Below are positions 32,096 to 44,858 of a stretch of 64,000 nt of DNA, in pieces (the first letter of the stretch is position 1; each line of letters begins with the position of its first letter). The stretch is from Rhizophagus clarus (taxonomy: Eukaryota > Glomeromycota > Glomeromycetes > Glomerales > Glomeraceae): positions 992,001-1,056,000 of the forward strand of contig BLAL01000259.1 in assembly GCA_015698045.1 (NCBI GenBank), read 5' to 3'. The notes beneath the pieces were generated by a model. The model had not been told where the DNA came from. It searched no databases and worked only from the letters and a program-made list of their open reading frames with translations. The translations under genes and the position numbers were made by a program.

Positions 32096-32689
32096 AAGAA
32101 ATATAAAGTCATGAAATCCTTAAAAATAAACTTACTACAAATATGTACTCCAAAGATCTTTGTAACAAATTTATTTTCAGCATATATAGAAATCATATTA
32201 TTTATCATTTCTTAGCAAAAAATGCCAACTTTCAGTTGTAAAGGACATATCTACCATTTTACTTTTTTTGTATTAGAAAAGAGTTTTGCTTCAATAAACA
32301 TGTTTTTTCATATTCTTTTCTGAAATTATCATGTCAGTCCTTTTCTCTAGAAGTAATCTAGATAACCTAAAGTATGTATCTGAAAATTTGGAATTCATAA
32401 TTATATTCAATAAACAAAGCCAAATGCAAGAGAAAGGGCGAGATGGAAGGAAGCACTTTCAACAAATTTTGTTGGACTTCTGAGTTAAATTAAAAAAAAT
32501 ATATTTATGGTCACTTTATTTTGTAAAACCACATTACGCAGCGGTAATTTGCCTTTTTACGTTGGTTTTGTGATGTCAGTCAACGGGCAACTGTGGGAAA
32601 CGTGCTATTTATATTATTTCCAACATTTTTTTTTTTTGAGTGGTCTAATGATTTTTGTCAACCCTGTTATGAAAGAAATTGTGTAAACT
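32096..32689. other. Intergenic
   Basis: No gene. TGTGATGTCAGTCAACGGGC at 32569 is a local GC-rich word with no partner found. A T run sits at 32628-32637. Confidence 0.35.
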
Positions 32690-32796
32690 ATCGATCCTTG
32701 CAACTAAATTTAATATAATTTCTTCTCATCCTCACATAAAATTTCTACATCATTATACTTATATCATCTTGTACTAATGAATATCCTTTGGCCATT
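32690..32796 (-). pseudogene. BTB-SPRY 5'-end fragment
   Basis: Minus strand begins MAKGYSLVQDD at 32796, loses about 25 bases (the LRLLINNPK segment), continues through the equivalent of DVEILCEDEKKLY out of frame and stops within the CRAILAAR region near 32690. Only the first ~40 codons survive. The complete promoter module is still present upstream at 32850-32892. Confidence 0.8.
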
Positions 32797-32849
32797 GCTT
32801 AGAAGCAAAAAAAAAAATTTTAAAAAATATTTATTTAAAATGAGCTAGC

Positions 32850-32892
32850 CATCGATATGGAAAAAAAATATTGCCGCGATTGTTGCTGCACC
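32850..32892 (-). promoter_or_regulatory. Shared promoter module, orphaned
   Basis: Minus strand: GGTGCAGC (32892-32885), CGGCAATATTTTTTTTCC-type palindrome (one arm mutated to GGCAA), ATATCGATGGCTAGC. It now drives only the 107-bp gene fragment at 32690-32796. The sequence beyond it (CACCTTCACG, GAAAATTTCC, ATCAAGC) resembles the interrupted site upstream of the 33521 gene. Confidence 0.6.
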
Positions 32893-33520
32893 TTCACGAT
32901 TAATAGAAAATTTCCTTTAATTTTATCAAGCCAACAGTTTTTAAAATTTATATCTTATAAACAAATTTGTCCAAGTATAATTATTTTTCTACTAAAGAGG
33001 TGTACAACATCATTTTTTTTATCAAAGCTAGTAGGAAAATCTGTTCCTTCTATATTACGTAATTGTCTAAAGCGTAAAATATAGGAGATTTCTAGTTAAT
33101 GCTCATTTTTACAATATCTGTCACTTTGCGTCTATTTACTAATTGCTTCGTTCTATACGTTATTGTTTACTTTTGCTTTTCGTCTCATGCTGATTTTATT
33201 AAGAAATTTTTACCAATATTTTTATAATATTTTTTCCGATTGATAGTTTATTTTCATCTTATAGCTGTTACTAACGATCATAATTTAAGAAACCTTATTA
33301 AAAAAATTTTGTTGCTAACTGTCCTAATTTTTACGCAACTCGGGGATACATTTTTAAATTAACCATACAACACTCCAACGGTTAAAAGGTCATATATTAC
33401 GAAAATTTTAATATTTAATTTCTTTGCATAATAACGTAAACTAAAATAAACAGAATTTTTAATGAGTAAATAAATAGTTATACATGCAATAAAAACAATA
33501 CAGTCATAAATTTAAAAGTT
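32893..33520. repeat. Segmental-duplication module, copy 1
   Basis: About 450 bp (32920-33420) match 46790-47170 at high identity. Shared words include GCGTCTATTTA, TTTACTTTTGCTTTTCGTC, GTTTCTTAAATTATAATT-type text and ATTTTTACGC. In both places the module lies between a complete gene on the right (33521, 47334) and a relic on the left (32690, 46000), so gene, spacer and neighbour were duplicated as a block. No gene is encoded. Confidence 0.75.
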
Positions 33521-34930
33521 CTAATTCTTTTGATGAGGCTGAATTCGAAATTGAGCAGGATAATTAAAAGAAACTACTGGATAAAGCTTTGATGGTAAAT
33601 TATTCCATTCAGTTACTTCGCGATATTTTGCACCATTAACTGTAAAAGCAATAGTTCTTTCGTTCATATCTAAATGAACAGTGACTTTTGTGCCATCTCC
33701 AAACGGAGGACAATACCCGTTTACTACTTTCTCAAGATGATTACAATTGCCATTGGAACCCAACACCCATCCGGTAGTTTGTCTTCCTGCCCAGAATTCA
33801 TAATTTAAATTTTCTGACGCACATACTCCAACCCAAGCATTCGTACAATTCTCTATAATAACATCCCACTCAAAGATATCATTATTTCCTAATATTGTTT
33901 TAGCCCTAACATTTCGACATGATCCAACATTATTTGGTAAGCGTGCAACTTTCCCATTATCCTCAATAATAACATTTGTTCCACATGCTGACTCATCCCA
34001 AACATAATTACATATTCCTCGAATACCATTTAAATCGGATTCATTTAGTCTTGCTTTTTGTCGATAAACATCAGAAATTATTCTCGCTGAGATAATTTCT
34101 AATGGTTCAATAATGTCAGCCAATATTACTCCTTTAATTCGCATGAAGTCAATAAATTTGATTAAAGGTTCCAATTCTTTAGCAACTTCTTGATGATTGA
34201 TAATAGGTTTGTCTTCACTATCTGCTTGAGCCGAATTTTCTATTGCTTTTATCTGTCCTAAAGTTGGTAATCGTTCTGTAAGAGCTTTACAAACATCATT
34301 AGAAACTTGTTTTGCTGCAAGAATGGCACTATATCGAAAGACTTCATATTCAGGAGTCACAAAAAGCTTTTTCTTCTCATACGTACAAGATAAAAGATAT
34401 TGAAGACCTTTGATAGACAATCGGCCAAATTCAAGAGTATTTAACGGAATAATTGCAACCGTTTCAACCAATAAATTTAGAAAATTGTTATTTTCTGTTA
34501 ATAGCATCTTCTCCGCAAATTTAGATAGTAGTTCTGGTGAATAATTTTCTGCGGAATTCTTTTTTATTGTACTTTGAAAAGTTTCCACAATAAAATTCTG
34601 AAGGTCTGATAATTGAAAATAATCTGCGGCATAAAATGTTTCAACTATATTATCTTTTGTTAAAGTTTCTTCTTTAATTGATCCTGTATAAAGATATTCT
34701 AATATGATCTCCATTCCAATGGAATTAACCTTTGGAAAAGAAATTTGTTTATCATAAGTTTCTTTCATTCCATTATAAAGTAATCTATCAAAAAATTCGG
34801 ACCTTGCAGCTAAAATTGCTCTACAACCATACAATTTCTTCTCATCCTCACATAAAATTTCTACATCACTATATTTTGAATTATTGATTAATAATCTTAA
34901 ATCTTGTTCTAATGAATATCCTCTCGTCAT
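33521..34930 (-). CDS. BTB/POZ-BACK-SPRY-like domain protein (469 aa)
   Basis: Intact, intronless. BTB ~10-118 (YSDVEILCED, CRAILAARSEFFDRLLYNGM, EYLYTGSI), BACK ~125-235 (YSPELLSKFAEKM, LEFGRLSIKGLQ, PEYEVFRYSAILAAK), SPRY ~312-467 (NYVWDESACG, DIFEWDVIIENC, AWVGVCASEN, GWVLGSNG, VTVHLDMNERTIAFTVNG, LYPVVSF). It shares with 47334 the ERTIAF/KRAIAF change (Ile for the usual Cys), a shorter ENC loop before AWVGV and the flanking module, making them the most recent pair. Its promoter module is intact, but the sequence 5 bases beyond the GGTGCAGC box is interrupted by nearly 8.8 kb of nested transposons. Any distal upstream control elements have therefore been displaced to 43.8 kb. Confidence 0.92.
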   Translation of the reverse strand: MTRGYSLEQDLRLLINNSKYSDVEILCEDEKKLYGCRAILAARSEFFDRLLYNGMKETYDKQISFPKVNSIGMEIILEYLYTGSIKEETLTKDNIVETFYAADYFQLSDLQNFIVETFQSTIKKNSAENYSPELLSKFAEKMLLTENNNFLNLLVETVAIIPLNTLEFGRLSIKGLQYLLSCTYEKKKLFVTPEYEVFRYSAILAAKQVSNDVCKALTERLPTLGQIKAIENSAQADSEDKPIINHQEVAKELEPLIKFIDFMRIKGVILADIIEPLEIISARIISDVYRQKARLNESDLNGIRGICNYVWDESACGTNVIIEDNGKVARLPNNVGSCRNVRAKTILGNNDIFEWDVIIENCTNAWVGVCASENLNYEFWAGRQTTGWVLGSNGNCNHLEKVVNGYCPPFGDGTKVTVHLDMNERTIAFTVNGAKYREVTEWNNLPSKLYPVVSFNYPAQFRIQPHQKN

Positions 34931-34970
34931 TGCTTAAAAGCAAAAAAAGAAAAAATATTGTATAATGGAA

Positions 34971-35045
34971 CCATATTTATGTAATAAAGATGTTACACGG
35001 TGCTAGCTATATGGAAAAATTTTTTTCCGTGACTGCTGCTGCACC
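34971..35045 (-). promoter_or_regulatory. Shared promoter module of the 33521 gene
   Basis: Minus strand: GGTGCAGC (35045-35038), CGGAAAAAAATTTTTCC palindrome (35029-35013), ATATAGCTAGC, then ACATAAATATGG as TATA-like box (34982-34971). The Tc1 insertion site TA is at 35050-35051, so the module was spared by a few bases. Confidence 0.7.
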
Positions 35046-35051
35046 TTCATA

Positions 35052-35059
35052 CACTACCT
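35052..35059 (+). mobile_element. Detached 8-bp end of a Tc1 element
   Basis: CACTACCT directly follows a TA and is identical to the first eight bases of the Tc1 terminal repeat read in from the far end (43819). The remainder of the Tc1 element resumes at 42159. The last six bases (CTACCT, 35054-35059) are repeated at 42159-42164 as the target duplication of the giant element. Confidence 0.7.
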
Positions 35060-35905
35060 TATGGCGCGCCGATATAGACAGATTCATATTTTTTTATTAC
35101 TACCTCCTGCTAATTAAATATTACCAACTCTCGTATTTTAAAATTACCACAAGTGGTAAATTTTTACCTAAAATAGCAATTTCTTTTTAAATCATTAGAC
35201 AGATTCGTAATTTTTTATTACCACCTTCTGCTAATTAAATATTATCACACCTCATAATTTTAAAATCAGCAGATCTTTTTTATTCACTAGACAGATTCAT
35301 AATTTCTTATTACCAATTTTGCAGATCTTTTTTATTCAGTACAATCACCTTTTTATTCACTAGACAGATTCGTAATTTTTTATTACCACTTTTGCCGATT
35401 TTTTTTATTTACTACCATCCCTTTTTAATTTACTAGATAAATTCGTAATTTTAATTTACCACCTTTGCAAATCCTTTTTATTCACTACCGTCTCCTTTTT
35501 TATTCACTACCATTTCTTTTATTCGCTACCATCTCCTTTTTTATTCATTACCATCTTCTTTTTTATTCACTACCACCTCCTTTTTTATTCACTACCATCT
35601 CCTTTTTTATTCACTACCATCTCCTTTTTTATTCACTACCATCTCCTTTTTTATTCACTACCATCTCCTTTTTTATTCACTATCATCTTTTTTATTCACT
35701 ACCATCTCCTTTTTTATTTACTACCATCTCCTTTTTTATTTACTACCATCTCCTTTTTTATTTACTACCATCTCCTTTTTTATTCACTATCATCTTTTTT
35801 ATTCACTACCATCCCCTTTTTATTTACTGCCATCTCCTTTTTACTCACCACCATCTCCTTTTTTATCCAGTAAGTAGATTCATAATTCTTTATTACCACC
35901 TTTGC
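35060..35905 (+). repeat. Outer left arm (TIR) of the giant element
   Basis: The first 110 bases differ from the right arm at only about one position. The arm repeats several times the block AGACAGATTCGTAATTTTTT-ATTACCAC with TTTGCAGATC spacers, and then enters the 22-bp tandem array. Homology to the other arm ends near 35905. Confidence 0.85.
35480..35870 (+). repeat. 22-bp tandem array, left arm
   Basis: About 17-18 copies of a unit close to CACTACCATCTCCTTTTTTA-TT, with variants CACCTCC and CATCTTTTTT. The unit contains the word ACTACC, as do the insertion target and the Tc1 tip. Its open frame (IHYHLLFYSLPSPFLFTTIS) is an artefact of the period. Confidence 0.85.
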
Positions 35906-36194
35906 AGATCTTTTTTCTTCACTAGAACTTGTCCTATTGTAATTTATGTAATACAAGATTAAGATTTTTTTTTGAAAATTATACATTAAAGAAATCATTT
36001 CTTTTTTTTATTCTTATTTTTTATTAGTGGAAATTAAATTTATCTTTAAATTTGATCTTTTAAAGTGCATGATCATTTTTTCATGTCTCTTGTCTATAGG
36101 TTAGATCCTTTTATGATGAACCATGGTTCACATCTAATATCTGCATAATAGATGGATGAAGTACATTCATTCAATATCATCACATGACTTTGCA
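35906..36194. other. Unique-looking spacer inside the giant element
   Basis: AT-rich, non-coding. No counterpart found at the matching place in the right half. Confidence 0.4.
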
Positions 36195-36545
36195 GACAAT
36201 TTTATCCACATTTGTTAAAGGTGGACAATTTTGTCCAAATTTTTTTGAATGTGGATAAAGCATGGTCATAAAAAGTAAACAATTTTGTCCAAACAAAGCA
36301 TGTTTACCAAAAGTGGACAATTTTGTTCAGACAAAGCATATTCACTAAAAGTGGACAATTTTATCCAAAATTTTTGTTTGAATATGAACAAAGCATGTCC
36401 ACTAAAAGTGGACAATTTTGTCTGAATTTTTGTTTAGATAAAGCATGTTCACAAAAGGCAGACAATTTTGTCTGAATTTTATTTGAATATAGATAAAGCA
36501 TGTCTATTATAAGGTGTCCACATTTTGCTTGGATGTGGACAAAAC
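36195..36545 (+). repeat. Minisatellite of ~50-65 bp units with palindromic core
   Basis: About six units, each with AAAGTGGACAATTTTGTCC followed by AAATTTTTGTTTG, GATAAAGCATG and TTCACTAAA-type words. The core TGGACAATTTTGTCCA is a 16-bp inverted repeat with a central TT. Units vary in length and sequence. Confidence 0.75.
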
Positions 36546-37039
36546 ATGTTCATTAAAGCAATTTTTAGGCTATTTCAGAATTTTCATAATCCATAATTCC
36601 AGCCAAATCTGTAATTTCAGTTTATGCACCAGATCCTAGCTTATAAACTACCCATAGCACATGTAAGCTATAGGATCTGGTTGACCATACTGGACCTCAC
36701 TTCTTCATAGTTAGGACAATTATGGCCTTCAAATAGCAGAACAATAAATGGTTTTCTAGTATTTTTATTAATAATATATAGTACAAATAAAAAATTTTAA
36801 CTAAAATATTAATTTAAAAGAAGTTTAGAGGTTTTACAATTTGGTTTTTCATAAAATCATATTTAATTTTAAAATATTAAAGTAGTTTTTATACATCAAC
36901 TAACTTTACTAAAGTAAAAAAAATGATTTGGGTTCATTGACTAATAAAATGGTATAATTACACTTTGAAGTTGGTTTGAAATAGAAAAAAATTAGAAATT
37001 AAAAAAATACATTTTTTCCTACCACTATAGCATATATAT

Positions 37040-39960
<2,921 letters not shown>

Positions 39961-40796
39961 TAGTGTTGGAAAATTTTAAATAACTTCAGAATTTAGTAAT
40001 TTCACCATTTTGGTCAAATAAATCATCTTGTAAAATAATTTAATATGTAAAAACTACCTAATTATATATTAATTTAAAAGTTCTACAATTTGGTTTTTGT
40101 AAAATAATGTGTAATATCATATTTAAATTATTTGTATTTTTAATTTTATTTATAGAGTAGCATATAATAATACAAAATAAAAAATTTTAACTATGCATAA
40201 ATTGTTTTTTTTTAAAAATTAATGGTGCTAAAAATAAATGTAGGGTGTTCTATTATCTGTTATTGTAATTATATTAGTATATATTGACATGATGTTTTAA
40301 TATATATTGAATTATAATAGCAGCCATATTGGCATCAAAAAGTTGACTTGCAAATCATCAATTAATAATTATAATGCCTGATTGTTTATTTTTGGTTTAA
40401 AAAATATATATAATATATATTTCTGAAATATGTGATTAACTTTAAATAGACAATACAAACAGATTGTTTATTACTTGATAAAGAATTTATTTAAAATTTA
40501 TCATCCAATTGTTTTCTTAGGAATTATTGGTCTGGAAAAAGTTTTTTTGTGACAATATTATAACAAAATAAAACAATTTTACTATCTATTTGTTGATTAT
40601 TTTTGGAATTATTGCACTGGAAAAAAAATTTCATAATAATATTATAATAAAAAAAAAAATTTTACTATCCAATTGTTGATTATTTTGTAATTATTACTTT
40701 AAAAAAATAATTCATGTCAAAAGCAAATTTTTGCATTTGAATATCTTTCTTTTATTTATTATTTTACTCTTACAAAATTTTATTAGATGAGTCATA
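39961..40796. other. AT-rich interior of the giant element
   Basis: ATATTAATTTAAAAG and TACAATTTGGTTTTT (about 40064-40100) repeat, in direct orientation, text at 36810-36850. No gene. Confidence 0.45.
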
Positions 40797-40941
40797 CCCT
40801 ATAAAAAATGTTAGTCTGTGTTTTGTATTCCATGTTTTTTCCATAAATATAGCATATTCACTAAAATTTTCATTTTTTTTCCATGAATGTATCATATTTC
40901 TGGAGTTTTTTCAGAAATCATGGAAAAAATTTTTTATAGGG
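40797..40941. mobile_element. 145-bp MITE-like element inside the giant element
   Basis: CCCTATAAAAAA at the left and its exact complement TTTTTTATAGGG at the right bound the segment. ATA flanks both sides (40794-40796, 40942-40944), a possible 3-bp duplication. The inside has repeated TTTTTTCCAT/ATGGAAAAAA words, so it can fold further. Confidence 0.6.
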
Positions 40942-41049
40942 ATAAGAAATTTTTTTTAAATTTATTTATTTTGAAATTTCCTTTTGGATTCATATAATGT
41001 TAAGTTGGTAGTAAAAAAATAGCAAAGTTAGTATTTAAAAAATACCAAT

Positions 41050-41185
41050 CTATTAACATAAAAAAAATTGCCAATTAGGCAAAATCTACCACTTGCAGTA
41101 ATTTTAAAATACATGAGTTGGTATTTAAAAAATAGCGGGAGTTGGTATTTGAAAAATACCAATTTGTCTATATCAGCATGCCATA
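41050..41185 (-). repeat. Internal terminus-like segment of the same family
   Basis: Read on the minus strand from 41185, TATGGCATGCTGATATAGAC is followed by AAATACCAACTC, TGTATTTTAAAATTACTGCA and AGTGGTAGATTTTGCC. This parallels the outer terminus (TATGGCGCGCCGATATAGAC and so on) with clear divergence. It is preceded by CTACCT on that strand, as the outer end is. This looks like a second, older end buried in the element. Confidence 0.65.
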
Positions 41186-42158
41186 AGGTAGTAATAAAGA
41201 ATTATGAATCGTTTTATTGGATAAAAAAGGAGATGGTGGTGAATAAAAAGGAGATGGTAGTAAATAAAAAAAGGGGATGATAGTAAATAAAAAAGATGAT
41301 AGTGAATAAAAAAGGAGGTGGTAGTGAATAAAAAAGGAGGTGGTAGTGAATAAAAAAGGAGATGGTAGTGAATAAAAAAGGAGATGGTAGTGAATAAAAA
41401 AGATGATAGTGAATAAAAAAGGAGGTGGTAGTGAATAAAAAAGGAGGTGGTAGTGAATAAAAAAGGAGATGGTAGTGAATAAAAAAGGAGATGGTAGTGA
41501 ATAAAAAAGATGATAGTGAATAAAAAAGGAGGTGGTAGTGAATAAAAAAGGAGGTGGTAGTGAATAAAAAAGGAGGTGGTAGTGAATAAAAAAGGAGGTG
41601 GTAGTGAATAAAAAAGGAGGTGGTAGTGGATAAAAAAGCAGATGGTAGTGAATAAAAAAGAAGATGGTAATGAATAAAAAAGGAGATGGTAGCGAATAAA
41701 AGAAATGGTAGTGAATAAAAAAGGAGACGGTAGTGAATAAAAAGGATTTGCAAAGGTGGTAAATTAAAATTACGAATTTATCTAGTAAATTAAAAAGGGA
41801 TGGTAGTAAATAAAAAAAATCGGCAAAAGTGGTAATAAAAAATTACGAATCTGTCTAGTGAATAAAAAGGTGATTGTACTGAATAAAAAAGATCTGCAAA
41901 ATTGGTAATAAGAAATTATGAATCTGTCTAGTGAATAAAAAAGATCTGCTGATTTTAAAATTATGAGGTGTGATAATATTTAATTAGCAGAAGGTGGTAA
42001 TAAAAAATTACGAATCTGTCTAATGATTTAAAAAGAAATTGCTATTTTAGGTAAAAATTTACCACTTGTGGTAATTTTAAAATACGAGAGTTGGTAATAT
42101 TTAATTAGCAGGAGGTAGTAATAAAAAAATATGAATCTGTCTATATCGGCACGCCATA
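41186..42158 (-). repeat. Outer right arm (TIR) of the giant element
   Basis: Inverted copy of 35060-35905, somewhat longer because its 22-bp array has more units. Ends in GCACGCCATA directly before the CTACCT duplication. Confidence 0.85.
41215..41745 (-). repeat. 22-bp tandem array, right arm
   Basis: About 24 units of AATAAAAAAGGAGRTGGTAG-TG (complement of the left array). Blocks of GAGGTGG and GAGATGG variants alternate with a short AAAAAAGATGATAGTG variant in a regular higher-order pattern, suggesting unequal exchange. The copy number differs from the left arm. Confidence 0.85.
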
Positions 42159-43819
42159 CTACCTACTCAAAAGTTTAGGACCACCCTAATGATTTTCAAA
42201 ATGTGCGACAAAAATGGATTTTGTGTAATAAAAATAAGGGATTTTGTATTACAATAATGATAAATAAATAGTAATCATCATGCGTAATGTTTATTTTTTC
42301 TTCATTTCTTCGTTAAGTGTAATAAAATGGCCAAAACAAAAGAATTATCAACTTTCGAACGTGGGAGGTTATTGGTTTTCATGATGCTGGAGACTCAGAA
42401 AGAACGATTTCAAGAAAAACTGGCTATGGAAAGACTACTATCCATAATATTATAACAAAATATCATAAAACAGGTGCTTTAACTGTTGCTTCACGAAGCG
42501 GACGCCCCAAAAAATTAAATGAACGTGATAAGCGACATCTTAAAGTTGTTCTTACCCAAAACCGTCGTATTTCGGCAGAAAAAATGCAAAAAGATTTTAT
42601 TGAATCAACTGGAAAAGAAGTAAGCAAAAGCACAGTAAGGCGTACACTGTATGAAATGGGATATCATAGTCGTACTGCTCTCAGAAAACCTCTCATAAGT
42701 GAGCCTAACCGGAAAATTCATTTATCTTGGGCTCGTGAAAGACATTTTTGGACAATAAATGACTGGAAAAAGGTTGTGTGGAGTGACGAATCTAGGTTCA
42801 CTTTGTTTCAAAGTGATAAAAAAATTCATGTATGGCGTCTCCCGAAGGAAAGTCATGATGTAAATTGCCTTGTTCCGACCATAAAACATGGTGGAGGTGG
42901 TGTAATGATGTGGGGGTGTTTTAGCTGGTATGGGTTGGGCCCTTTAGTAAGAATTGATGGTCGGGTTGATAGTGAAAGATACGTACAAGAGATCCTTGGC
43001 TATCATGTAATACCATTTTTAGAGCAATTTGAGGAAGAAAATGGTGAGTATTTTTTTCAGCAAGACAATACACCAATTCATACAAGTTTAAGGACACGGA
43101 CTTTTATGGAAGAAGTGGCAATAACTCAACTTCCATGGGCGGGACAAAGTCCCGATCTTAATCCGATCGAACATATGTGGGATGAGCTTGAACGCCGTAT
43201 TCGAGCAAGAACAAATAGTCCGAAGAATTTAGGAGAATTAGAGTCACTTCTTCAGGAATGTTGGTTACAAATTCAACGTGAGGTTTATCAAAAACTCGTT
43301 GAGAGCATGAATCGTCGAATAGATGCAGTAATAAAGGCTCGTGGCTATCCTACAAGGTATTGATGAATAATTTTATTAAATTTTTAATAAAATTTTTTTT
43401 ATAAAATTAATTTTTATTTTCGTTTTTCTTTAAAAAAAAATGATTTTTTTATTAAGCAACTTCAGTAATAAGCTTAATTCTTAAATCTGTAAAATTATGA
43501 GCTGGGTTTTTTTTATTAAGCTATATGTGACAATAGTTTTTCAATAAATATAATTTATATAATACAACTTGTAAAAAAAAATTTCATTATTAAACTTAAT
43601 AATTTTTATTTATTTCATTAAAAAACGATTAAAAAAATAGTTAATATAATAAATTGTCTAATAATTTTGTAAATTTATGATTTAATTACGAAAAATTATA
43701 ATTTATTTAGTAAAATTATCATATATGATTTTTCAGTATTATAATAAAATACTGAATGATAAAAGAATCATGATTTTTGTTAATTTGCCGGGTGGTCCTA
43801 AACTTTTGAGTAGGTAGTG
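42159..43819 (+). mobile_element. Tc1/mariner element (main body)
   Basis: The right end, read inward, starts CACTACCTACTCAAAAGTTT and continues AGGACCACCC. The left side shows the same ~30-base repeat starting within it at 42159 because the first bases lie at 35052. TA dinucleotides flank the whole (35050-35051, 43820-43821), the standard Tc1 target duplication. Without the inserted giant element it would be about 1.66 kb, the normal Tc1 size. It carries one transposase frame. Confidence 0.9.
42327..43363 (+). pseudogene. Tc1-type DDE transposase with a frameshift near its start
   Basis: The protein begins MAKTKELSTFERG at 42327. One base is then missing around 42363-42368, after which the correct frame continues (VIGFHDAGDSERTISRKTGY, then the second helix-turn-helix with GRPKKLNERD). 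From the internal Met at 42584 the frame is open for 259 residues and holds the catalytic triad: D68 in WSDESRF, D161 in QQDNTPIHTS and E196 in NPIEHMW, with 34 residues between the last two (DD34E), plus the GGGGVMMWGCFS motif. The catalytic domain is undamaged, so the copy is recent. The shifted start removes most of the DNA-binding part unless translation is rescued, so I treat it as inactive. Confidence 0.9.
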
Positions 43820-43821
43820 TA

Positions 43822-44239
43822 AGTAATGGGAAATTTTACTTTCTTCGCCAATTCTATCAAGCTCATTAACAGTTGTTAAAATTTATAAATTTCTACTGAA
43901 GGAATGTACAAAATTTGTATCATCAAATGATATGCACATGTTATGCATCATTGTATATAAATAAGAAAGTACTCGGTCATATTGTCTGGATGTTGGAGGT
44001 GGTGCAAAAACTGAACTCAGCTGATAACTTAGGCGGTGGGAGGGAAATAAAAAGGGTAAAGTCATTGAGCAAAATAACGGAGTAGTAAGTAGTATAGAAA
44101 AGACTTATCATAGCAAAGTACCGATTCTTTCTTTATATTTATTTTTGCATGTATCATGGGCGTTGAACTAATTTGTATTTATTTTTTATCATCTGATCTG
44201 TATTAATAAAACATTTACTTTAAAACACTCACTCACGTC
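43822..44239. other. Former upstream flank of the 33521 gene, no gene
   Basis: This sequence was adjacent to 35049 before the Tc1 insertion. AAATTTTACTTTC and TATCAAGC recall the text after the orphan promoter at 32893-32935. A TGTCTGGATGTTGGAGGTGG segment is GC-richer than its surroundings. No reading frame is supported. Confidence 0.4.
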
Positions 44240-44693
44240 TTAAAAGCAAAGAGATATTTTATTTTTTAAAAAACTGCTCCCATCACTGGACAAATATTTT
44301 AGTGTGAATATGAAAGGAAATATTATGGAGATTTTTTTAAATTATACGATATAAATCGATAACAAAATTTGGAGCAGTGACTGCGACTGTACCCGGAATT
44401 GTTGCTATATAACCTCCAATAGAGGGCACCAATCGGCTGTTCCCAAAAAACTTCTGACATGAGAATTGCAATTTGATAAGCATTAATGTTCGGACTAGTA
44501 CAACCAGTGGCTAAATTATTACCAATTTGTACTGTTCTGAAGTCCCACTATTATGTTAACAAAAAGTTATACTTAATGTAATTTTCACATGAAATAATAA
44601 TGGTAACAATATTACCTTCCGATAAAATATGCCTCCTGCCATTGCTGTAGGTGCCGGACTTGTTGATGGAGCTGCTACGCGTGAGTATAGCAT
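44240..44693 (-). CDS. Possible two-exon gene, uncertain
   Basis: Minus strand. A frame from 44693 reads MLYSRVAAPSTSPAPTAMAG then GIFYRK and meets a GTAAT donor near 44620. After an acceptor AATAG near 44550 it can continue WDFRTVQIGNNLATGCTSPN, INAYQIAILMSEVFWEQPIG to a stop at 44240. Ser/Thr/Pro-rich text followed by a Cys-containing domain suggests a secreted protein. A competing reading joins this exon in another phase to sequence at about 44771-44850 (YVLGINIYEKRKGSNNRTMT, MLGHAILTRSSSINKSG). Both cannot be right. Exon boundaries are guesses. Confidence 0.25.
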
Positions 44694-44858
44694 GGCCTAA
44701 CATCTAAAAGAAATAATCAGAGACGAAACTACAGAATAATTAAACAGTTATCTAGACATACCGTCATAGTCCGATTATTTGATCCTTTCCTCTTTTCATA
44801 AATATTTATGCCAAGTACGTACCGAACGTAACTTTCAAGTAGCCAGGTTATACACTTG

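Noticed and set aside
35465..35962. Long open frame of hydrophobic repeats (IHYHLLFYSLPSPFLFTT) and its counterpart at 41214-41753
   Set aside because: It is the translation of the 22-bp tandem array. It has no non-repeat part, and the same array gives open frames on either strand in both arms.
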